DNA of 13,419 nt from contig JAUWHM010000166.1 in assembly GCA_030605915.1 (NCBI GenBank), positions 1 to 13,419 of the forward strand, written 5' to 3'. The position numbers and the translations under genes are program-made. This document shows, piece after piece, positions 1-6,433 of this stretch. Source of the stretch: Nitrospirota bacterium (GTDB lineage Bacteria > NPL-UPA2 > JAGMAN01). The notes below the pieces were generated by a model that did not search any database, was not told the DNA's origin, and saw only the letters and a list, made by a program, of their open reading frames with translations. Positions within the stretch are counted from its first letter, which is position 1. Each line of letters starts with the position of its first letter.

Positions 1-562
1 CAAAAACCACGTTGTGAGGCGGCAGTTTTTCGTATTTCATAAATTCAGGCAGGCGGTCGTGCGCTTTGGTAAAACCAGCCTCTTTATTAAAGGCCCATTC
101 TCTTTTCATGATCTCGCCCCCTATTCTACTCACATCGTCGACCGTCCACCTACTGCCCAGTACGCCATTACAGGTTTCCACGATTCCCTCCAACCCCTCG
201 GGGATATCCGTAGTGGCGAAGGTGACAAAAATGCAATACCCGGTGGCGTCAACAAAGGCAACGGCGTATTGGAAATTACGGGACAGCTCGGCCTTTTGCG
301 TGTCAAAAGGATCAAGGTTTCCGCCCACACCAAGTATTTCCGAAGCAACTGTATAGCCGGCGGTGTGATCAGCGCCCATACTGGAAGTAGCGTAGGTCAC
401 ACCAATCCCCTTGATCGCCCGCGGCTCATAAGCGGGCATGCCCTGCCCTTTAGCAGTAGGGCAGCGCACTACGCCGAACACCCTGGCTGTGACCTCTGCC
501 CCGTTGCCCAGAACATGGCCTAAAGGCGTGGCCTTACCAATCTCCTGCATCAACTCCACAGC
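1..562 (-). CDS. Aldehyde:ferredoxin oxidoreductase, C-terminal part (out of frame with its N-terminal part; cut by window edge)
   Basis: This is the continuation of the AOR gene that starts at 1707. It is read in the -1 frame from about codon GCT at 560-562 and is open for 187 codons to the window edge. The translation begins AVELMQEIGKATPLGHVLGN and includes MGADHTAGYT and DATGYCIF (Cys codon 233-235). In the AOR family the DxxG(L/Y)C segment contributes to pterin binding and supplies the fourth [4Fe-4S] cysteine. The last visible residues, EYEKLPPHNVVF, resemble the extreme C-terminus of AORs, so only a few codons are missing. If translated alone it could start at ATG 548-550, but without the N-terminal domain it could not hold the tungstopterin. 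The frame break is either a real loss-of-function mutation or a homopolymer error. Family assignment is confident; expression as a separate protein is doubtful. Confidence 0.8.
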
Positions 563-1707
563 CCTTTTTTATCGCCGAACTCTACCAGCCCGGCCTCCAT
601 GGCTACACCCAGGGTCACTCCGGCTTCAATAGTATCCAGGCCATAATCATTGCATAGCCTGATCAATTCACCTGTAGTGTCCAGGTCATCAATACCGCAA
701 TTAGCGCCAAAGGCCCAGACTGACTCATACTCCTGAACAGAAACAAGTTCGGTCCCGTCTGTCCGGGGATAGATATTGGAGCACTTGATAATACAGCCGG
801 GCAAACAATTATGCCCGGTCTTACCCACACCACCCCGTTTTTCACAGGTCTCTTTTATGGCCTCGCCCGAGATCTTAGCCGCTCCCTCAAAACGTCCCTC
901 GCGGAAATTGCGGGTGGGTAAAGCCCCTGCTTCATTGATGACATTGACCAGACTGGCTGTGCCGTAGGTGTTAAGTGTGCCGCCCGGTTTAGTAATGTCA
1001 TGAGTAAGTAAGGCCTCCGTCAGTTTTTTACGGCCTGCATTAAAAACATCCTTGTTCACTATTTCCACGCCGGGCGCGCCGCTATCATCAATGACAATAG
1101 CCTTGAGCCCTTTAGAACCCATTACAGCTCCCAGGCCGCCCCGGCCGGCATAGCGGCTGGGACTGTTTTCAGTATCATTAACGCAAATACCGGCGCCGGC
1201 CATCAAATTCTCTCCAGCCACACCAATACCGATAATAGCCGCTTTTTTATCAAATTCATCTAAAAGGAGAGGATAAATTTCATAAAGCCCTTTACCTGTG
1301 AATTTTTCAGCTGGTAACAGCCTGGCTTCGTCTTTATTCAGCTTAAGAAGCCAGAATTTACCTTTCTCTTCCGGCTGTCCCTCCACTACAATGGCTTTAA
1401 TCCCCAGGCGAGCCAGCTTCTGAGAGGCCATACCGCCGGAGTTGCTCTCTTTAATGGTTCCGGTCAGGGGCGATTTACTACCCACTGAGATGCGACCTGA
1501 ACTGGGAGCAGATGTGCCGGTAACGATACCCGGAGCAAAAACAAGTTTGTTATTAGGGCCCAGAGGATGGCAGTCCGGCGGCACCTCATCACAGACAATA
1601 CTGGAAGTCAACCAGCGCCCGCCCATTAGTTTGTATTTATCCGGCACACCCACCAATCTGGCTGTCTGATCAGTCATATTCACACGCAATATTTTATTCA
1701 TCTCCAA
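550..1707 (-). CDS. Tungsten-containing aldehyde:ferredoxin oxidoreductase, N-terminal part (frameshifted)
   Basis: AOR-family enzymes oxidise aldehydes to carboxylic acids with ferredoxin, or reduce acids in reverse, using a tungsto-bispterin and one [4Fe-4S] cluster in the cytoplasm of anaerobes. The N-terminal domain (about residues 1-205) has the typical opening with GGRW at 29-32, TGTSAPSSGR (63-72), SNSGG and RYAGRGGLGAVMGSKG (185-200). The cluster motif is Cys301, Cys305, Cys309 (CLPGCIIKC). Its spacing is x3/x3 rather than the CX2CX3C of the Pyrococcus enzyme, which may simply mark a subfamily. NDYGLDT (353-359) is the family DxxGLDT pterin motif. The frame ends prematurely after residue 385 (usual length about 600) at TGA 550-552, just past an A6G3 run at 562-570; the rest of the enzyme follows in the -1 frame. 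ATG 1707 is preceded by AAGGAG. It lies 72 nt downstream of the alcohol dehydrogenase gene, probably in the same operon. Confidence 0.88.
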   Translation of the reverse strand: MEMNKILRVNMTDQTARLVGVPDKYKLMGGRWLTSSIVCDEVPPDCHPLGPNNKLVFAPGIVTGTSAPSSGRISVGSKSPLTGTIKESNSGGMASQKLARLGIKAIVVEGQPEEKGKFWLLKLNKDEARLLPAEKFTGKGLYEIYPLLLDEFDKKAAIIGIGVAGENLMAGAGICVNDTENSPSRYAGRGGLGAVMGSKGLKAIVIDDSGAPGVEIVNKDVFNAGRKKLTEALLTHDITKPGGTLNTYGTASLVNVINEAGALPTRNFREGRFEGAAKISGEAIKETCEKRGGVGKTGHNCLPGCIIKCSNIYPRTDGTELVSVQEYESVWAFGANCGIDDLDTTGELIRLCNDYGLDTIEAGVTLGVAMEAGLVEFGDKKGLWS

Positions 1708-1779
1708 CTCCTTCTTTTGATCTTACTATTTATACTACACCTTATTGGTCAACGTCATGCCAATTCCTATGTTTTCAAT

Positions 1780-2931
1780 TTAGAGCGCCTGGCGATAGAT
1801 CTGAGCTACCTCATCTTCGAGAATAGGCCTGGGATTTGCGGGGATATGACTGCTTTTCATCGTATCCCGGGCCATATCATTAATCTTATCTTCTTTTACC
1901 CCTACATCGGATAGTCTGGTAGGCGCTCCAATATCCCGGACCAGTTTTTTAACAGCGTCTATTAGTTTTCGGGCGCCGTCCTGTTCTGATAAACTGTCCG
2001 GATCTTCATCCATGGCCCGGGCCATATCACAGTAGCGTTTATCAGCATATCCGAAATTATAGTCAAGTCCGTGGGGCAGAAGGATAGTATTGGCAATCCC
2101 GTGAGGTACATGAAAAAAAGCCCCCAGCGGAAGAGCCATAGCATGTATAATCCCAAGCCTTGATGTGCCAAAGGCTATACCGGCAATATTAGCCGCGTAC
2201 AACATATTGGCCATAACCTCAATATTGTTTGAGTTTTCTATAGCCGGACTGAGATTTTTTTTAATAAGACGAATGGCTTCCAGGGCCAGGGCCCTTGACT
2301 GTAATGTTGAGTTTTTGGATATATAAGATTCCATAGCATGCGTAAGAGCATCAATGGCTGTGGGTAAAAGCACACTCCTGGGAATACCGACAACAAGAGC
2401 AGGATCCAAAAACGCGGCTTTGGGAGCCAGGTCATCTCCGTAAAGTATAAATTTATAATTTGTGTCGGTGTTTGTAATGACCGCCCCAAATGTAACTTCA
2501 CTGCCTGTGCCTGTTGTTGTCGGAACGGCAAATAATGGCAAAGGAGGTTTTTTATACTGATTAAGGCCTTCATAATCAGCAGAAGACCCGCTGTTATTGG
2601 CTATAACGGAAATACCCTTGCCGGCATCTATGGGGCTTCCCCCTCCTGCGGCAATAATTAAATCGCATCCCTTTTCCCGGGCAAGAGCGCCGCCTTTATC
2701 GATCGTTTTTACCGAAGGATCCGGTTTGACTTCATTGAAAATAATGACTTCCAGTTTGTTCTCATCTATATGTTTTAAGATACGCTCTATGATCCCGGCT
2801 TTTTCCAGACCTTGGTCTGTTACAAGAAGCGCCTTTTTAGCGCCTAAGATCTCTGCCTCGGACATAATCTGCTCACAGACATTTTCACCCATGAGCACTT
2901 TTGTTCCCATCCCGAATTTAAAAAAAGTCAT
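1780..2931 (-). CDS. Iron-containing (group III) alcohol dehydrogenase
   Basis: This is an NAD(P)-dependent, metal-containing alcohol dehydrogenase of the FucO/AdhB/butanol dehydrogenase family, which interconverts primary alcohols or diols with aldehydes in the cytoplasm. At 383 residues it is of usual length. It has the nucleotide-binding AAGGGSPID (94-102) and PTTTGTGSEVT (137-147). The four expected metal ligands are Asp194 and His198 (AIDALTHAMESY), His263 (GIIHAMALPLGA) and His277 (HVPHGIAN); the 263-to-277 spacing is exactly that of FucO. The start ATG has an upstream AAAGGGGG about 8 nt away. It sits between an aldehyde dehydrogenase (99 nt upstream) and AOR (72 nt downstream) on the same strand. 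It probably makes or consumes the aldehyde that these two enzymes handle. The substrate cannot be read from the sequence. Confidence 0.93.
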   Translation of the reverse strand: MTFFKFGMGTKVLMGENVCEQIMSEAEILGAKKALLVTDQGLEKAGIIERILKHIDENKLEVIIFNEVKPDPSVKTIDKGGALAREKGCDLIIAAGGGSPIDAGKGISVIANNSGSSADYEGLNQYKKPPLPLFAVPTTTGTGSEVTFGAVITNTDTNYKFILYGDDLAPKAAFLDPALVVGIPRSVLLPTAIDALTHAMESYISKNSTLQSRALALEAIRLIKKNLSPAIENSNNIEVMANMLYAANIAGIAFGTSRLGIIHAMALPLGAFFHVPHGIANTILLPHGLDYNFGYADKRYCDMARAMDEDPDSLSEQDGARKLIDAVKKLVRDIGAPTRLSDVGVKEDKINDMARDTMKSSHIPANPRPILEDEVAQIYRQAL

Positions 2932-3030
2932 TTTTGTGCCCCCTTTAGTTTTTATGTATTTTTAAAGATGCCGTCTACGCATCCCTTCATTAATTGTATT
3001 GCAAACGGTAATGGTCTGTGTTTAAAAAAA

Positions 3031-4518
3031 TTAGTCTTCTTTCCAGAATCTTTCAACAACAACTTTATTTTCAGTATAGAAGTTGAAAGCAGGTTTACCC
3101 TGCATCTTGATATCACATATCATGGAGTCGTCCATACCGCCAAACGGCAGGAATGGTACAGGCGCGGGGATACCCACATTTACTCCGATCATACCGCAAT
3201 TCGCTTCCAGTTTGAATTTGCGGGCATAATAGCCGTTCTGGGTATAAATAGAACAAGCATTAGCATACTGATGGTCATTGATTATTTTAATTGCTTCATC
3301 AAGACTATTAACCTTAAGAATAACCACTACTGGAGCAAAGATCTCTGTTTTATGGATCTCCATACCGGGTTTAACATCAGTAAATACAGTAGGGCCTACA
3401 AAATAACCATTGTCTGAGCCGGGTATTTTGATATCCCGGCCGTCAAGGGCGAGGGTGGCTCCCTCCTTGATGCCTGTTTCAATCATCTTATGAATAAATT
3501 CTTTTGATTGCGCTGTAATAACCGGTCCCATAAGCATGGGCTCTTCAGCTACTTTAGGATCAAGAGGATCGGCCACTATGAATTTCTTTGCATCTTCAAT
3601 AAATTTTTCCGAAACCTTCTTGTACATCTCATCGCCGATTGCCATGATAGCCGAAGAAGCCATGCATCTTTGCCCGGCGCACCCGAAACAGGAAGTGCTC
3701 ATATTGCGGATAAGTTCGTCCATTTTAACATAGTCAGGCATAACCACCAGATGGTTTTTGGCGCTGCCCATGGCCTGGTAGCGCTGATTGGCCTTAGCGC
3801 ACTTTTCGGCAATAATCCGGCAGGTAGCGGACTTGCCCACAAAGGACACACCATTGACATCAGGGTTGTCTATGAAAGCCGAAGCCGCAGTCTTATCACC
3901 GTTTACCATGTTAAACACTCCGGGCGGAAGTCCGAGCTGGTCTATATACCGGGTCATAACCTCCATGGTCAGAGGGGTCAGTTCAGAAGGTTTGATTATA
4001 AAGGTATTGCCTGTTACCAAGGCGTAGGGAATGAACCAGAACGGGGCCATGGCCGGAAAATTAAAAGGTGTTATGGCCGCAAAGACCCCTATGGGAAGAT
4101 GGATTACTTCACCGTCAATACCAGCGGCGCAGCCGATAAGTTTGTCCCCCTGCTGGAGCATGGGCGCAGCGCAGGCGACTTCTATATTCTGGAAAACACG
4201 TTTCATTTCAGCCCGGGCATCCGGCAGGGATTTCCCCATTTCTTCCGCAAGCACGCGACTGATCTTTTCCTCGTTTTCCTGCAGGATCCTGCGCAGAGTA
4301 AACATGTAAGCTACACGTTTGGTAACAGGTGTGTTTGACCAGCCTGGAAAGGCGGCCCGGGCCGCAACAACTGCCCGTTCAGATTCAGCCTTTGTGGATA
4401 AGGGCACTTTAGCTATTATTTGGCCATTACTCGGGTTCTCAATATCCAGACAACTATCACACTCAGCATCTATCCATTTCCCGTTAATATAATTTTTTAC
4501 TGTTCTTACACCGGTCAT
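3031..4518 (-). CDS. CoA-acylating (methylmalonate-semialdehyde-type) aldehyde dehydrogenase
   Basis: This 495-residue protein belongs to the aldehyde dehydrogenase superfamily and most resembles the methylmalonate-semialdehyde dehydrogenase branch (MmsA/IolA). Members of that branch oxidise aldehydes with NAD+ and CoA to acyl-CoA. Visible features are VKNYINGKW near the N-terminus, TPFNFPAMAPFWFIPYA (150-166, Asn153), GNTFIIKPSE (170-179), GVSFVGKSA (223-231), GSAKNHLVVMPD (251-262) and the catalytic Cys285 in AGQRCMAS. The first four and GxAKNH are typical of the branch. GSAKNH and GQRC replace the common GGAKNH and GERC, so substrate preference may differ. ATG 4518 is preceded by GGGAGGAAAG at good spacing. 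It is the first gene of the minus-strand operon with the iron alcohol dehydrogenase and AOR, and a promoter candidate lies upstream. That context argues for general aldehyde-to-acyl-CoA chemistry rather than valine or inositol breakdown, for which no partner genes are present. Confidence 0.88.
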   Translation of the reverse strand: MTGVRTVKNYINGKWIDAECDSCLDIENPSNGQIIAKVPLSTKAESERAVVAARAAFPGWSNTPVTKRVAYMFTLRRILQENEEKISRVLAEEMGKSLPDARAEMKRVFQNIEVACAAPMLQQGDKLIGCAAGIDGEVIHLPIGVFAAITPFNFPAMAPFWFIPYALVTGNTFIIKPSELTPLTMEVMTRYIDQLGLPPGVFNMVNGDKTAASAFIDNPDVNGVSFVGKSATCRIIAEKCAKANQRYQAMGSAKNHLVVMPDYVKMDELIRNMSTSCFGCAGQRCMASSAIMAIGDEMYKKVSEKFIEDAKKFIVADPLDPKVAEEPMLMGPVITAQSKEFIHKMIETGIKEGATLALDGRDIKIPGSDNGYFVGPTVFTDVKPGMEIHKTEIFAPVVVILKVNSLDEAIKIINDHQYANACSIYTQNGYYARKFKLEANCGMIGVNVGIPAPVPFLPFGGMDDSMICDIKMQGKPAFNFYTENKVVVERFWKED

Positions 4519-4585
4519 ATTACTTTCCTCCCTCTTTTTTAATATTCCGAGACATACATGTTAGCGTTGAATTTTTATTACTATA

Positions 4586-4613
4586 AGTTTAACATCAAAA
4601 AAATACGTGTCAA
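4586..4613 (-). promoter_or_regulatory. Candidate promoter for the aldehyde/alcohol operon
   Basis: On the minus strand a perfect TTGACA (4613-4608) is separated by 16 nt from TAAACT (4591-4586). This is a reasonable sigma-70 pair about 70 nt upstream of the aldehyde dehydrogenase start codon. The -10 element is imperfect. It is the only strong -35 on this strand in the intergenic region. Confidence 0.45.
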
Positions 4614-4738
4614 GCCAAAAAAAATTCAGAAACAGCCTGAAGATTATTCAGCTTACTTACTCAACCAACTGATTACATTTTACTACCCTCGCTGGAACTT
4701 GTCAATTCCTCAATTCCCCAATGTCAAACCTTTTTCTT

Positions 4739-4767
4739 TTGACCGATGACCGGTTAGATAGTATAAT
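4739..4767 (+). promoter_or_regulatory. Sigma-70 promoter for the sigma factor-apt operon
   Basis: TTGACC (4739-4744), a 17-nt spacer and a perfect TATAAT (4762-4767) lie 68 nt upstream of the preferred sigma-factor start codon. The predicted transcript begins near 4774-4775. The region 4519-4808 otherwise holds no gene I can support; it is AT-rich and divergently transcribed. Confidence 0.7.
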
Positions 4768-4789
4768 ACCCCCAAGACTGGGATTGCAA

Positions 4790-4810
4790 AAATCAAAAAT
4801 TATTTGATTT
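4790..4810. repeat. 8-bp perfect inverted repeat in the sigma-factor leader
   Basis: AAATCAAA (4790-4797) and TTTGATTT (4803-4810) are perfect inverted copies separated by 5 nt (AATTA). The element lies between the predicted transcription start and the ribosome binding site of the sigma factor. It could be an operator or a weak RNA hairpin. It is AT-only apart from one G:C pair per arm, so chance is possible. Confidence 0.45.
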
Positions 4811-4835
4811 GTCCGAACGAAGTGAGGGTTATCTG

Positions 4836-5684
4836 ATGGAAGAGGAAGGCAAGGTCGCTGAAGACAAGGATGCCATTACGCTATATTTGAAGGAGATACG
4901 GAGTGTTTCCCTCCTCACTCCTGAGGAAGAATTGAAGCTGGCCAAGAAGGCAAGGCGCAGCCGCGAGGCTCGGAAGAGATTGATACAGGCAAACCTGAGA
5001 TTGGTAGTTAGTATCGCCAAAAGGTATCTTCGACTGGGGTTGCCCCTGCCTGATTTGATAGAGGAAGGTAATTTGGGTTTAATGAAGGCATCTGAGAAAT
5101 ACGACTATCGTAAGGGTTACCGGTTCAGCACTTATGCTTCCTGGTGGATCAGGCAGTTTATTACTCGCGCTCTTGCTAACCAGGGAAAGATCATCCGTCT
5201 TCCCTTGCACATGTGCGAGACGATTAGTAGGTGGAGGAAGGTTAATCAGCACTTAGCTCAAAAGTTGGGTCGCAAGCCAAGGGTAGATGAGATAGCCAGG
5301 GAGATGGAGCTCAGCCCGGATCGGGTTAGGAAGATTGAGGAAGTGGTCACCAAACCAAGTTACCTCGATGCCCCCTTGGATGAGGAGGGGGTAAGGCAAC
5401 TGATTGACCTCATGGGGGATGAGGATGCTCTCTCCCCGGCTGATGAGGTAGCCGATCTCATCGAGCATGAGAGGATCATTTCTCTCTTGAGTCGCCTCCC
5501 TCAGAGAGAAGCAGAAGCATTGAAGTTACGGTTCGGGTTGGGTGATGGAATTTCCCGCACCTTAGAGGAAACGGGAAAGGAGTTGGGAGTTACCCGGGAG
5601 AGAGTCCGCCAGATAGAGGTTTCAGCCAAGAAGAAGCTCAAGGATCTGCTCCTGGAGGAAGATAAGGAGTATTTGGAGAGATGA
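4836..5684 (+). CDS. RNA polymerase sigma-70 family factor (RpoD/SigA-like, short group-2 type)
   Basis: This is a sigma-70 protein that directs RNA polymerase to promoters. It lacks the long acidic region 1.1 of a primary sigma factor and starts almost directly at region 1.2 (DKDAITLYLKEI). Region 2 includes ANLRLVVSIAKRY, DLIEEGNLGLMKA and FSTYASWWIRQFITRALA, the -10-recognising helix. Region 3 includes GRKPRVDEIA. Region 4.2 is the helix-turn-helix ETGKELGVTRERVRQIEVSA. ATG 4836 is preferred because GTGAGGG (4822-4828) lies 7 nt upstream. An in-frame TTG at 4809 would add nine residues (MSERSEGYL) but has no ribosome binding site and overlaps the inverted repeat. At about 282 residues it is shorter than typical RpoD, closer to RpoS or another group-2 factor, or to the compact primary factor of a reduced lineage. 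Its stop overlaps the start of apt by 4 nt, so the two are translationally coupled. Confidence 0.92.
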   Translation: MEEEGKVAEDKDAITLYLKEIRSVSLLTPEEELKLAKKARRSREARKRLIQANLRLVVSIAKRYLRLGLPLPDLIEEGNLGLMKASEKYDYRKGYRFSTYASWWIRQFITRALANQGKIIRLPLHMCETISRWRKVNQHLAQKLGRKPRVDEIAREMELSPDRVRKIEEVVTKPSYLDAPLDEEGVRQLIDLMGDEDALSPADEVADLIEHERIISLLSRLPQREAEALKLRFGLGDGISRTLEETGKELGVTRERVRQIEVSAKKKLKDLLLEEDKEYLER

Positions 5685-6196
5685 AAGACCTTAAGTCGAA
5701 GATTAGAGATGTTCCCGATTTCCCTCGGAAAGGGATAGTCTTTAAGGATATCACCACTCTCCTCAAGGATGCAGTTGCCTTCCGGGAGGCAATCGATAAA
5801 TTGGCAGAGCGATATGGGGAGAAGAAGATAGATATAGTGGTTGGGGTGGAAGCCCGGGGATTTATAATCGCAGGTCCGCTTGCTTACAAGTTAGGTGCAG
5901 GCCTGGTTCCTATTCGAAAGAAGGGAAAACTCCCCGCTGCCACTATCCGAGCCTCCTACCAGTTAGAATACGGCCAGGATGAGCTGGAAATACACCGTGA
6001 TGCTTTTGGGAGAGGAGACCGAGTGTTAATTATAGATGACCTATTAGCTACGGGAGGGACCAGTTTAGCCGCAGCGGAGCTGGTGAAGGGATTAAAAGGG
6101 GAAGTGGTCGAGTTAGCCTTCCTCATTGAATTAACTTTCTTAAAGGGCAGGGAAAAATTAAAGGGATATCCGGTATTCTCCTTAATTAAGTATTAA
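5681..6196 (+). CDS. apt: Adenine phosphoribosyltransferase
   Basis: This purine-salvage enzyme converts adenine plus PRPP to AMP and pyrophosphate in the cytoplasm. At 171 residues it has the normal APRT length. It opens with the family signature DVPDFPRKGIVFKDITTLL. It contains VGVEARGFIIAGPLAYKLGA (the adenine/base-side loop), IRKKGKLPAATI, the flexible-loop ASYQLEYGQDELEIHRDA and the PRPP-binding VLIIDDLLATGGT. It ends in the usual GYPVFSLIKY. The start ATG overlaps the sigma-factor stop in an ATGA, and GGAG elements sit just inside the sigma gene, so both genes share one transcript. Coupling of apt to a sigma factor is not the commonly seen arrangement. No canonical terminator follows; an inverted repeat without a U-run begins directly after the stop. 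Confidence 0.96.
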   Translation: MKDLKSKIRDVPDFPRKGIVFKDITTLLKDAVAFREAIDKLAERYGEKKIDIVVGVEARGFIIAGPLAYKLGAGLVPIRKKGKLPAATIRASYQLEYGQDELEIHRDAFGRGDRVLIIDDLLATGGTSLAAAELVKGLKGEVVELAFLIELTFLKGREKLKGYPVFSLIKY

Positions 6197-6228
6197 ATAG
6201 GGACAGCGCCCATTTTTTCTCTCCCTAT
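6197..6228. repeat. Inverted repeat directly after apt
   Basis: ATAGGGA (6197-6203) and TCCCTAT (6222-6228) are perfect 7-bp inverted arms around an 18-nt loop containing GCGCCCATTTTTT. The T-run is in the loop rather than after the stem, so this is not a standard intrinsic terminator. The GGGACAG...CCC motif recalls, from memory only, sequences flanking REP-associated tyrosine transposases. The rest of 6229-6344 holds no supported gene. Confidence 0.4.
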
Positions 6229-6344
6229 CCTCTAATCTGGGACATGGTTTCCCTGAGGGCCTGATATTTTTGCCTGGGCTTCTTCTCTATTGCTTCCATA
6301 TTCTGTGCGCCTTTACGCTCTTTTTATCCCCAAGTAAAAAATTC

Positions 6345-6372
6345 TTGACAAAAAATTTGACTTTGGTATAAA
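6345..6372 (+). promoter_or_regulatory. Promoter for the radical SAM gene
   Basis: A perfect TTGACA (6345-6350), a 16-nt spacer and TATAAA (6367-6372) lie about 60 nt upstream of the ATG. The surrounding sequence is very AT-rich. Confidence 0.6.
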
Positions 6373-6433
6373 AATAATATCAGAATTATCAGTGCCAGTA
6401 AGTTTTTAACCGCCTTTGTATGATTATAAAAGG

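Noticed and set aside
548..573. Programmed -1 frameshift site in the AOR gene
   Set aside because: The zero frame reads GAT AAA AAA GGG, so an A-AAA-AAG heptamer is not in the required phase. The available in-phase heptamer would pair poorly after slipping, and no strong downstream stem was evident. A mutation or homopolymer error is simpler.
3508..4338. Long plus-strand open frame (276 codons) opposite the aldehyde dehydrogenase
   Set aside because: It is a shadow of a clearly coding minus-strand gene with family motifs throughout, and its own translation shows no recognisable domain.
4558..4749. 63-codon plus-strand frame in the divergent intergenic region
   Set aside because: It starts before the plus-strand promoter, overlaps the minus-strand promoter, is AT-driven (Lys, Tyr, Asn rich) and has no ribosome binding site.
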